This document shows, piece by piece, positions 17,353 through 25,290 of a stretch of 39,185 bases of DNA (position 1 is its first letter; each line of letters starts with the position of its first letter). The translations under genes and the position numbers were made by a program. This DNA is from Acidobacteriota bacterium. Its GTDB lineage: Bacteria > Acidobacteriota > Terriglobia > UBA7540. The stretch spans positions 1-39,185 of the forward strand of contig JAJYLL010000041.1 in assembly GCA_021787735.1 (NCBI GenBank), in the 5' to 3' direction. Below the pieces are notes generated by a model. The model did no database searches. It was not told the origin of the DNA and was given only the letters and a program-made list of their open reading frames with translations.

Positions 17353-20196
17353 CTAAATTTCCAGCGGCGCAGCTTCCTTGCCGGAAGACATCCGTGTCTG
17401 CTGTTTCAGGACAGCGGCCAGAGCCTGTCCTGTGAATGACCCCTCGACGCAAGCAACCTCTTCCGGTGTTCCCTGTGCGACGATGCGGCCTCCTTCTTCT
17501 CCGCCTTCGGGACCCAGATCGATGATCCAGTCGGCCTGCTTGACCACGTCGAGATGATGCTCGATGATGATGACGGTGTTGCCCAAATCTGTCAAGCGGT
17601 TAAGGACTTCCAGCAACTGCTTCACGTCGTCAAAGTGCAGGCCGGTGGTGGGCTCATCCAGCAGGTAGAGTGTGCGGCCTGTCTGGCGGCGGCTGAGTTC
17701 GCGCGCCAGCTTGATGCGCTGCGCCTCGCCTCCGGAAAGCGTTGTGGCCGCCTGGCCCAGATGGATGTAACCGAGTCCGACATCTTCCAGTGTCTGCAAT
17801 CTCTGGCGGATCTGTGGAATGTTCTCGACAACCGGCAGCGCGTCCGAGACGGTGGTGTCCAGCAGGTCCGCGATTGAGAAACCTTTGTACTTGACCGCCA
17901 GCGTTTCCGCGTTGTAGCGGCGGCCGTTGCAGACCTCGCACGTTACGTAAACGTCGGGAAGGAAATTCATCTCAATGCGCCTCATGCCTTCGCCCTGGCA
18001 GGCCTCGCAGCGCCCGCCCTTCACGTTAAAGCTGAACCGGCCGGCGCGATAGCCCCGTTCGCGCGATTCCGGCAGCATGGCGAAAAGTTCCCGCACGGGA
18101 GTAAAAACGCCCGCATAGGTTACAGGGTTCGACCGCGGCGTGCGCCCGATCGGGGCTTGGTCAATCACGATGACCTTGTCGATCTGGTCGACGCCGGTGA
18201 TGGTGCGATGCAGTCCGGGCTCATCGATGGCCCGGTAGAGCTTTTTGGCCAGCGAGCGGTAAAGGATGTCACTTACCAGGGTTGATTTGCCCGAACCGGA
18301 GACTCCCGTGACCACGATGAGAAGGCCAAGCGGAAATTTGACATCGATGCCCTTCAGGTTGTTGGCGCGTGCTCCCAGTACTTCGATCGACTTGCCGTTG
18401 GGCGTGCGCCGGGTTTCCGGGACCGGGATGTGGCGCTGCCCGGAGAGATACTGCCCAGTCAGAGAACTTTCGCAGGCAGCCACCGCTTCCGGCGTGCCGG
18501 CGGCAACTAGGGCTCCTCCATGCTTGCCGGCGCCCGGACCGAGATCAATCACATAGTCGGCGCGACGGATTGTTTCTTCATCGTGTTCCACTACGAGGAC
18601 GGTGTTGCCCATGTCGCGCAACCGCTTGAGGGTTCCAAGCAGGCGCAGATTATCACGCGGATGCAGGCCGATGCTCGGCTCGTCCAGCACGTAAAGAACA
18701 TCGCGCAGCTTGGAACCAATCTGTGTGGCAAGCCTTACACGCTGGCTTTCGCCGTTTGAGAGCGTGGCCGCGGAACGGTCCAGGCTCAGGTAGCCGAGGC
18801 CCACGGTGCCCAGAAATTCCAGTCGTGCGGCAATCTCATTCAGAATACGCCGCGCCAGCAACTCCTCCCGCGCGTTGAGCTTGATGTGCCCGATGGCCTT
18901 TTGAGCGTCGCTGACAGGGAGTGCGGTGAAATCCGCAATGGAAAGCCCTGAGACGCTGACGGCCAGACTCTCCGGCCTCAGGCGCTTGCCGTTGCACTGA
19001 GGGCAGGGCATCGCGGAGGTGTAACGCTCAAACCATTCGTGATAACTCTCCGACTCTGTTTCCTTGTACCAGCGTTCAAGCAGCGGGATGATGCCGGCAA
19101 AGCCCGTACCACGGCGTGAACCTCGATGTTGTTTTCCATAAAGAATAACGTTCTGAATTTTCGCCGGAAATTTTTCGAATGGAGTTTTGAGATCGAATCC
19201 AACCTGCTCAGCCAGGCGGGCTAGGTTGCGCTGCATGAAGCGCGATCCCGAGCCTGGACCCAGCCCTCCGGCAAACAGTGGCCGTGACCAGTCCACCACG
19301 ACCTTGGCCGGATCGAATGTGAAGCGGCTGCCGAGTCCCTTGCACGCTTCGCAAGCCCCGTAAGGGCTGTTGAAGGAGAATGAGCGCGGCTCGAGCGCGG
19401 GGATATTGCTGCCGCAATGCACACAGGCCCATTCCTGTGAGTACAGGTGCTCCTCTCCGTTTACCACAGCCACTTGAACGATGCCCTTTGCCAGCTTCAT
19501 GGCCGTTTCGATTGAGGCCAAAAGCCGGCTCTCAATCCCGGGTTTCACCAGCAGCCTGTCCACAACAACCTCAATCGTGTGGTTGCGCCGCCGGTCCAGG
19601 CGAATTTCTTCATCCAGTTGGAACAACTGACCATCCACGCGTACCCGGACAAAACCCTCGCGGCCAAGTTGCTCGAAAAGGCTGCGGAACTCGCCCTTCC
19701 GCCCGCGCACGACGGGGGCAAGGATCATGATGCGCGGGTTCCCATTTTCTGCCGTGTCTTCTTCCTGGAGCGCCATGATTGAGGTGACAATCTGCTCCGA
19801 GGTCTGGCGGGAAATAGGCTGGCCGCACTGGTGGCAATGAGGAACTCCGACAGTTGCGTAGAGCAGGCGGAGGTAGTCGTAAATCTCGGTGATGGTTCCT
19901 ACCGTTGACCGCGGGCTGCGGCTGGTGGTTTTCTGCTCAATGGAGATGGCCGGGCTGAGTCCCTCAACGGAGTCAACGTCAGGCCGTTGCAACTGGTCCA
20001 GAAACTGGCGCGCATAGGCAGAGAGCGTCTGCGCATATCGGCGCTGCCCTTCGGCGTAAATAATATCGAACGCCAGGCTTGACTTTCCGGAACCGCTCAA
20101 TCCAGTCACGACAGTAAACCTGTTGCGCGGGATCGAGACGTCGATATTGCGCAGGTTGTGCTGGCGAGCTCCCCGGACTGTAATCTGCTTCAACAT
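17353..20196 (-). CDS. uvrA: Excinuclease ABC subunit A (canonical UvrA)
   Basis: This 947-residue protein has the length and order of the standard damage-recognition ATPase of nucleotide-excision repair. The first Walker [10 protein letters not shown] is at 32-40. The UvrB-binding region (about 115-245) has the recognisable [23 protein letters not shown] and [17 protein letters not shown] zinc module (CVHCG...CEACKG) and the first signature [17 protein letters not shown] follow. The second half has Walker [10 protein letters not shown], the insertion-domain zinc finger CEACQGEG...CEVCNG, the second signature [17 protein letters not shown] and Walker [14 protein letters not shown]. The first signature has Asn in place of the usual Gly (LSNGE). 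It has its own candidate promoter, and uvrB/uvrC are not in the window. Confidence 0.97.
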   Translation of the reverse strand: MLKQITVRGARQHNLRNIDVSIPRNRFTVVTGLSGSGKSSLAFDIIYAEGQRRYAQTLSAYARQFLDQLQRPDVDSVEGLSPAISIEQKTTSRSPRSTVGTITEIYDYLRLLYATVGVPHCHQCGQPISRQTSEQIVTSIMALQEEDTAENGNPRIMILAPVVRGRKGEFRSLFEQLGREGFVRVRVDGQLFQLDEEIRLDRRRNHTIEVVVDRLLVKPGIESRLLASIETAMKLAKGIVQVAVVNGEEHLYSQEWACVHCGSNIPALEPRSFSFNSPYGACEACKGLGSRFTFDPAKVVVDWSRPLFAGGLGPGSGSRFMQRNLARLAEQVGFDLKTPFEKFPAKIQNVILYGKQHRGSRRGTGFAGIIPLLERWYKETESESYHEWFERYTSAMPCPQCNGKRLRPESLAVSVSGLSIADFTALPVSDAQKAIGHIKLNAREELLARRILNEIAARLEFLGTVGLGYLSLDRSAATLSNGESQRVRLATQIGSKLRDVLYVLDEPSIGLHPRDNLRLLGTLKRLRDMGNTVLVVEHDEETIRRADYVIDLGPGAGKHGGALVAAGTPEAVAACESSLTGQYLSGQRHIPVPETRRTPNGKSIEVLGARANNLKGIDVKFPLGLLIVVTGVSGSGKSTLVSDILYRSLAKKLYRAIDEPGLHRTITGVDQIDKVIVIDQAPIGRTPRSNPVTYAGVFTPVRELFAMLPESRERGYRAGRFSFNVKGGRCEACQGEGMRRIEMNFLPDVYVTCEVCNGRRYNAETLAVKYKGFSIADLLDTTVSDALPVVENIPQIRQRLQTLEDVGLGYIHLGQAATTLSGGEAQRIKLARELSRRQTGRTLYLLDEPTTGLHFDDVKQLLEVLNRLTDLGNTVIIIEHHLDVVKQADWIIDLGPEGGEEGGRIVAQGTPEEVACVEGSFTGQALAAVLKQQTRMSSGKEAAPLEI

Positions 20197-20244
20197 GCTG
20201 ACACTGCCTCTCAGGCGCGTTGCGCAGGCTCAGGGCAATCTATC

Positions 20245-20274
20245 ATCTTAAAACCCGCCCCCAAAGGCCGTCAA
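20245..20274 (-). promoter_or_regulatory. Candidate sigma-70 promoter for uvrA
   Basis: On the minus strand TTGACG (20274-20269), an 18-nt spacer and TAAGAT (20250-20245) give a plausible promoter about 50 nt before the uvrA ATG. No LexA-type palindrome was seen in the 251-nt gap that separates uvrA from the coiled-coil gene. The rest of that gap appears empty. Confidence 0.45.
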
Positions 20275-20447
20275 GGCAGCGGGATTGCGGTCCGGAAACT
20301 GGCTTGTTTTAATGGGTTACGCAGCTTTTCGGATTGCCGGCGGTAGGAGGGCTCTGCCTTGTGGGGATTCAGACTGCTGCCCACAACTTTGCGCCAGCCA
20401 TCGGATCTCGATCGTGCTGTGCCGGAGGGCGGTCGAGTAAGACAGCA

Positions 20448-21257
20448 TCACTTTTTTGCGAGCTGTTTTTCCAGCCGGAATGCCTTCGCGCTCAGTTCAC
20501 TCAAACGCTGAAGGTCATTATCGGTAAAGCTGATGGCGTTCTGGATCATATCGAGCGCCGGCCCGTTGAAAGCGCTGGAATCCTGACCGCGATTCGAGTT
20601 CATCATGCCGCTCATAGTCCGGAACTGGTTGGTCAGGTTGCGGTAACGGTCGGCGATGGATCTCAGGTAGGATTCCCGCCGGCGATCCAGGTCCTGAAGG
20701 CTGTTCAAAATTCGCTCGCGCTCAGCCGCGCGGGCAACTCCTTCATTGTTCTCGGAACTCAACTGGTCATTTGTCTTTTGCAGCGCAGCGACGCGCTGGT
20801 GGGAACTCTGAAGATCGGACTGCGCAGCGCTGAGTTCCTTCTGTAATTTGTCGAGGCGACCCTGAAGGTCTGCTTTCTGGGCGTCGTAGTTCTTGCTGGC
20901 GGCAGCCAGGGCTTTTTCGTTTTCATCCTGCGAAGCAGCAAGCTGTTGCTGGAGTTCCGTGATGCCGGACTGTGCCGCATTCAACTCAGCCGTGAGCTGT
21001 TTGATCGTAGCGTCGCGCTGTGCAACTGCGGCCTCGAGGTTGGTTGAGGGCTTCGGGGCCTCGCGAAGGGCCTCGGCGGCGCGACGTTCGCTCTGCTGCA
21101 AGGCTTCTTGGGTCTGATGAACAGACAGTACTGCCGCATCCCTTTGCTGGCGGACTTCTGCAAGCTTTCTGGCCTGATGGACAATCACGCCACCGGCTGC
21201 CACCAAGGCAACTCCAAGGCCCGAAACCACCGCGATGTGCAGGCGTTGCATCGCCAC
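20448..21257 (-). CDS. Membrane-anchored coiled-coil protein
   Basis: This is 269 residues from the GTG at 21257, chosen because AGGAGA lies eight bases upstream, within the last codons of the VWA gene. An ATG at 21251 is the alternative. One membrane helix (about 8-26, VVSGLGVALVAAGGVIV) is followed by a long coiled coil (about 28-210) very rich in Gln, Ala, Glu and Arg heptads. A shorter C-terminal segment has RESYLRSIADRYRNLTNQFRTMSG and a final helical stretch. The conserved-looking C-terminal part suggests more than a spacer. I do not recognise a named family. It should extend from the inner membrane into the periplasm, or less likely into the cytoplasm, and is the last gene of the barrel-VWA operon. 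Confidence 0.75.
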   Translation of the reverse strand: MAMQRLHIAVVSGLGVALVAAGGVIVHQARKLAEVRQQRDAAVLSVHQTQEALQQSERRAAEALREAPKPSTNLEAAVAQRDATIKQLTAELNAAQSGITELQQQLAASQDENEKALAAASKNYDAQKADLQGRLDKLQKELSAAQSDLQSSHQRVAALQKTNDQLSSENNEGVARAAERERILNSLQDLDRRRESYLRSIADRYRNLTNQFRTMSGMMNSNRGQDSSAFNGPALDMIQNAISFTDNDLQRLSELSAKAFRLEKQLAKK

Positions 21258-21261
21258 TATC

Positions 21262-22206
21262 TTACTCTCCTTTAAGCTTAATGTGCGAGCGCCATGCAAG
21301 CTGAGTGTCCCGCGAACCACACGAAGCGCTCAAGCCGACCTGCAGACTGCTGTGAATTTTGGGAGGGACCGCCAGGTTGAGTCTCCACGTGGTCCCGATC
21401 CGGTCAATCATCGTGGATATCACTTCTGGAACTTCTGCCAGCGAGTGACACATTGCGAAATCGCCACCGGTTGCTTTGGTCAGCGCTTCCAGGCCATTCT
21501 GGTAAGCTTGGTCAAGCCCATCCTGCCGGTAGTGCAACTGAACTATGAACAACGGTGCTTCCAACGAGCTGATGCGCCTCTTGAGTTTGGATATTTTCTC
21601 ACCAATCAGCGCATCGCGAAAGCGCCGGCTGAGGTCGTGGGTGTCGCTGGGATTGATAACGGGATCGGTGTAATTTTCGCGGTAGCTATAGATGCTTCCG
21701 TCCGTGATGTAAAGCACGGAGACCCGCACGGGCGACTTGCGAATCATGGCATCGGCCAGCGTCAACGTTGCATGGACTGTTTCCAGAAGGCCCGGTGTTC
21801 CACTGCTGGTGAGGGATTGGATGACGTCAATGACCTTCTGGTGGTTGGGAGTTGGGTCGGCCAGAACATGCAACCCGTCCTGCGAGCGCAACACGCCAAC
21901 CCACGTGTTCGGAGGTAGTTTGGAAACGTCGGCAATGAGGGCCTGTCGAGCTTCATCAATTCGCGACAGGTCCTCCGTAATATCAAATACAATCAGGATT
22001 ACCTGATCGCTGCCCGGTCCCAACTCCGCCCTGACCGGGACGGGCATTCCGTTGAGTGTCGGCTTGAATGTTGGGTTGCCGGAACAACTGGTGTTTTCAA
22101 GACGCGCCGGAATAGAGAAAATGGAGGGTTTTGTCTGCGCCCGGGTGCCCGCGGCCCCGACAACAGCCACCAGAAGCAGCGCAAATGTGGTAATAACTTC
22201 TTTCAT
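21262..22206 (-). CDS. Secreted VWA-like domain protein
   Basis: This 314-residue protein has an N-terminal signal peptide ending near TRAQ-TKPS. The middle (about 65-260) has the von Willebrand factor A layout: QVILIVFDITEDLSRIDEAR as the first strand and loop, PPNTWVGVLRSQDGLHVL, then SVLYITDGSIYSY as the fourth strand. The metal site reads D75-x-T77-x-D79 rather than DxSxS, so metal binding is uncertain. A short beta-rich tail follows. The family resembles the acidobacterial VWFA-related proteins of unknown role. Its ATG overlaps the barrel gene's stop by one base (TGATG), and the coiled-coil gene starts 4 nt after its stop, indicating tight co-translation. Confidence 0.82.
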   Translation of the reverse strand: MKEVITTFALLLVAVVGAAGTRAQTKPSIFSIPARLENTSCSGNPTFKPTLNGMPVPVRAELGPGSDQVILIVFDITEDLSRIDEARQALIADVSKLPPNTWVGVLRSQDGLHVLADPTPNHQKVIDVIQSLTSSGTPGLLETVHATLTLADAMIRKSPVRVSVLYITDGSIYSYRENYTDPVINPSDTHDLSRRFRDALIGEKISKLKRRISSLEAPLFIVQLHYRQDGLDQAYQNGLEALTKATGGDFAMCHSLAEVPEVISTMIDRIGTTWRLNLAVPPKIHSSLQVGLSASCGSRDTQLAWRSHIKLKGE

Positions 22207-25001
22207 CAAAAGCTCAAGGTCAGGCCGAGTTGAACAACACGCCCGCCATTAGAACCGATAATCCGTCCGGCGTCGATATTGGGCGCGCTTGGCGGACCAA
22301 TGGTGGTGTCGGGATAATTCCAATTTGCATGATTAAGAAAGTTAAACGCCGTGACGTTGAAATCCAACGATGTATCTCCGACGGGCATGCGCTTATCCAG
22401 GCTGATGTCCAATCTGTTCTGGCCGGGCCCGAGCAAGCCCGATATTGTCCTTGGGCCGTTGCCCAGAGTGAAATCCGCCGGCTGGGCAAAAGCGGCTGGA
22501 TTAAACCACTGTGCCGGTCCCGGATTGGACACATGCGGGTCCACTCCGGGCACAACGTTGGCATAAAGTGTTGAGAGGACGTCGCCCGTGTTGTTGAACT
22601 CGGGTCGCATCGCCAGCGGGTGGCCATCGTTCCAATACGCCATGCCGCTGAGCGACCAACCGCTGACAATCGGTCTGCCCCAGCTTTCAAGGTCCAGCAG
22701 AGGTTTTCCGGAACCAAAGGGAAGGTCATAAATATAGCTCAACTGGAGGTACTGCGGCGTGTGGTATGGTGTGGCCGACCAGTCGTTGCTCAGATTGATC
22801 AGGTCCTGGTTGCCGTAAGGGCCGGAGTAGTTATCGTACTGCCGCGAGTATTCGTAGGTGGCCGTAAAGGAAAGGCCGTAAGTCTCGCGTTTTTCTACCT
22901 GGACGTATCCAGCGTTCCGCTGATACCGTCCGGCCGGATAAAGGCCGTAAAGGTCGAAAGCTGTGAACTGCGGATACGGTTGCAGCGAAAGACGAAACGC
23001 CTGGTTATAAAGTTGGTCGCGATAGGTCAGATAGCGTGGGTCGATCGCGTTGGGACTTGTGGTTGAGCTTCCTACCAGAAGGTCCTTGCCGGCGCTGTAG
23101 TCTGTTCCCACTGTTACGACCATGGCAAATGGCATCTGGCGCTCAACGGACAACGACGCCGACCGATAGACGGGGACTCTGTTGGTCATGTCTACGTAAT
23201 CTGCGACGGTGTTGTCAGCCGCCGAGGGGCTGAGATCGGGCAGGGGCGTCTCCAACGGCGGAATACCGCCTTCGAGGTCAAGTGCTGGACTTAACTGGGT
23301 GTTTGCAGATGTGAAAGTTTGGCGGGCGTTAAAACCTTGCGTGCCCCACTGCCCGTTATAGATGGGCATGTGCTCATACCAGTGATGAAATGACGCGCGG
23401 ACACCTGTCTTGGAATCCCCGCGTGGGTTCCATGTCAGTCCCAGTGTGTAGTCAAGATTGATGCTGGAAGGCCGGAGACCGCGCGGGATCCCGTTACGCC
23501 CGGCAAATACCAGCGCTCCCATCTTGAGTGTTGAGGGGTCCAGAACCGCAGGGTCTATTGTGCTCTGCCGGTTGTATTTTTCCACTCTTGCCGTGTGACG
23601 CTTGAAATTGAAATCAACACTGACCGTGAGGTTCTTCGATGCGTGGTACTTGTCGCCGCCCGAGAGCGACTGATAGGAATTTCTGAAATAAGAAGGTGCG
23701 GTGATTACTGTGCGTTCTGCATACTGCGGCAACCCAAGGAGAAAACTGGCAAAAGGATCACCCGTGTTATTAATACCTGGCAGGCTGGTCAGGCCGGTTG
23801 AGAACTGGAAATATCCGGAGGGATATTGCGGCGTGAATGAGTTCACCTGGTATTGGTCGGCCTGGAAGGACAACTGAAGAGAGTGCTTGCCCTGCTGCGT
23901 GGATATCGAGTCTTCCACTTCCACCGTGTTGCGCGCGTTGCGCGAATTGGGGAAATCCGTGCCCATCGAAAGATAGCTGCCGGCGAGTTGATAGATGGGG
24001 AAGGGAGTCTGGCTGCCGGTTCCGGACTGTACAACGTTTGATTCTGCCGTCAAGTGGAAAGAGTTGACAGTGTTTGCCGTGGCCGTGAAAACGTGGCTAA
24101 TTTCGGCCCTCCACCGCGAATAATGCTGATCAGGAGCCGTGGGGCTAGCCAGATTGGGAAAGTATTTCGGCGCGCTGACGAACCCGTTCGAGATTGCCGT
24201 CTGGAAGGTTAGCCGCTGCCGGTTGCCCACGGACTGATCGACTCGGGCGATAATCCCGTCGGCCGTGTCGTACTGCGGAGAGTTGACAAAATAGTTGTTC
24301 TCAAAAAACGGACCAACATCCGTGTTGGGAAAGGGATAATACCTCAGCGCCTGCTGGACAACCGACTCCAGGCGGTCGGACGGAATAATGTTTCCCGGAA
24401 ACGGCGACCGCAGGTACTGGAGATTGCTGGTTGAGACGGGAAGGGAAGGGTCGTAGGCCGGATTGGGAGCGGTCGTCGCCGGGTCGTAAATAATCAGCGG
24501 GTTTCCAGACTGGTCCACTGTTTTTGAGAAGTCCCCGTTCCGCTGGGCTGCCGTCGGTATCGTATGCAGCGAAGCGCGTGAGATCGTTTCACGCACACCT
24601 TCGTAAGACAATGTGAAAAATGTGTTCTGGGGATTGGTGACTAGATGCGGAATGATCACGGGTCCCGAAACGCTGAACCCAAATTGATTCCGGTGCAAGG
24701 GCGATTTTGTTCCGCCATTTTGATTAACTTCGTGCGGTATCGCGTCGAGTGAATCGTTGCGAAAATACTCGTATACCCTGCCGTGCCAGAGCATCTTGGG
24801 CCCAAAATGCTTTTGCGCGGAGGGCGGACTGTTTGGCCGCATGCCCCACTTGCCCGTCAGGACCTTGAACTCTTCAGTAGCGCGAGTGAGCGGCGCGGCT
24901 TCACCCGATAGTTGCTTAGAATTCTTCTGGGTGTCGGGCGACGAATGTGCAGCAGGTACGGCTATGATGAGCCCCAGGAGGGCTAAGAACAAAATCTTCA
25001 T
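22206..25001 (-). CDS. Oar-like outer-membrane barrel lacking the plug
   Basis: This 931-residue protein has a signal peptide (MKILFLALLGLIIAVPAAHS). After about 50 unremarkable residues it enters directly at HGRVYEYFRNDSLDA, then HRNQFGFSVSGPVIIP and NTFFTLSYEGVRE. Those motifs normally come after the carboxypeptidase-regulatory and plug domains of acidobacterial TonB-dependent-receptor-like proteins. Here both are missing. The remainder aligns in style with such barrels throughout (NDWSATPYHTPQYLQLSYIYDLPFG, FNVTAFNFLNHANWNYPDT) and ends VVQLGLTLSF, a proper outer-membrane C-terminus. Its own promoter and ribosome site (GAGAG) argue against a broken gene. It is first in the operon with the VWA and coiled-coil genes. 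Full-length relatives often exceed 1,000 residues. Confidence 0.82.
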   Translation of the reverse strand: MKILFLALLGLIIAVPAAHSSPDTQKNSKQLSGEAAPLTRATEEFKVLTGKWGMRPNSPPSAQKHFGPKMLWHGRVYEYFRNDSLDAIPHEVNQNGGTKSPLHRNQFGFSVSGPVIIPHLVTNPQNTFFTLSYEGVRETISRASLHTIPTAAQRNGDFSKTVDQSGNPLIIYDPATTAPNPAYDPSLPVSTSNLQYLRSPFPGNIIPSDRLESVVQQALRYYPFPNTDVGPFFENNYFVNSPQYDTADGIIARVDQSVGNRQRLTFQTAISNGFVSAPKYFPNLASPTAPDQHYSRWRAEISHVFTATANTVNSFHLTAESNVVQSGTGSQTPFPIYQLAGSYLSMGTDFPNSRNARNTVEVEDSISTQQGKHSLQLSFQADQYQVNSFTPQYPSGYFQFSTGLTSLPGINNTGDPFASFLLGLPQYAERTVITAPSYFRNSYQSLSGGDKYHASKNLTVSVDFNFKRHTARVEKYNRQSTIDPAVLDPSTLKMGALVFAGRNGIPRGLRPSSINLDYTLGLTWNPRGDSKTGVRASFHHWYEHMPIYNGQWGTQGFNARQTFTSANTQLSPALDLEGGIPPLETPLPDLSPSAADNTVADYVDMTNRVPVYRSASLSVERQMPFAMVVTVGTDYSAGKDLLVGSSTTSPNAIDPRYLTYRDQLYNQAFRLSLQPYPQFTAFDLYGLYPAGRYQRNAGYVQVEKRETYGLSFTATYEYSRQYDNYSGPYGNQDLINLSNDWSATPYHTPQYLQLSYIYDLPFGSGKPLLDLESWGRPIVSGWSLSGMAYWNDGHPLAMRPEFNNTGDVLSTLYANVVPGVDPHVSNPGPAQWFNPAAFAQPADFTLGNGPRTISGLLGPGQNRLDISLDKRMPVGDTSLDFNVTAFNFLNHANWNYPDTTIGPPSAPNIDAGRIIGSNGGRVVQLGLTLSF

Positions 25002-25011
25002 TGCGGGCTCT

Positions 25012-25048
25012 CACAAGAAGAAATTATATACCCGTACGAATTCTTGTG
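25012..25048. promoter_or_regulatory. Operator-like inverted repeat around the barrel promoter
   Basis: CACAAGAA (25012-25019) and TTCTTGTG (25041-25048) are perfectly complementary, 21 nt apart. One arm lies at the expected transcription start and the other overlaps the -35 box of the promoter at 25023-25052. The arm centres are 29 bp apart, close to three helical turns, which suits two repressor half-sites on one DNA face. Confidence 0.5.
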
Positions 25049-25052
25049 ACAA
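25023..25052 (-). promoter_or_regulatory. Sigma-70 promoter for the barrel-VWA-coil operon
   Basis: On the minus strand TTGTCA (25052-25047), an 18-nt spacer and TATAAT (25028-25023) match the consensus at eleven of twelve positions. This is the strongest promoter in the window. Transcription from about 25016 leaves a 15-nt leader with GAGAG before the ATG at 25001. Confidence 0.7.
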
Positions 25053-25177
25053 CTCTTCGGATGTTTTCATTTGCAAGAAACGATAGGAGAGACGGCGCTT
25101 AAATTGGTTATGAAACGAAGGGCTTCAGAATTTTCCCACGGTTATGGAGAAGCAGAGGCATTGCTACCTTGAGCTTT

Positions 25178-25220
25178 TCCGGCCGGATGCCGAAGGTTAG
25201 GCTTTCAGCGTTCGGCCGGA
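25178..25220 (-). terminator. GC-rich hairpin after the TonB-receptor-like gene
   Basis: TCCGGCCG (25178-25185) and CGGCCGGA (25213-25220) form a perfect 8-bp stem with a 27-nt loop, about 70 nt after the receptor stop. A second, smaller repeat GCAGGC/GCCTGC lies at 25252-25274. Neither is followed by a run of T on the minus strand, so termination here is only likely, not shown. The rest of the gap holds the next promoter. Confidence 0.3.
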
Positions 25221-25290
25221 CGGGAGACAAGAGCAATTGCGGTTTTCCGAGGCAGGCAGCCAATTTCCGCCTGCAACTCCCGCTGTTCGT

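Noticed and set aside
20197-20447. LexA/SOS box before uvrA
   Set aside because: No GAAC-type or CTG-N10-CAG palindrome with the right spacing was found in the gap.
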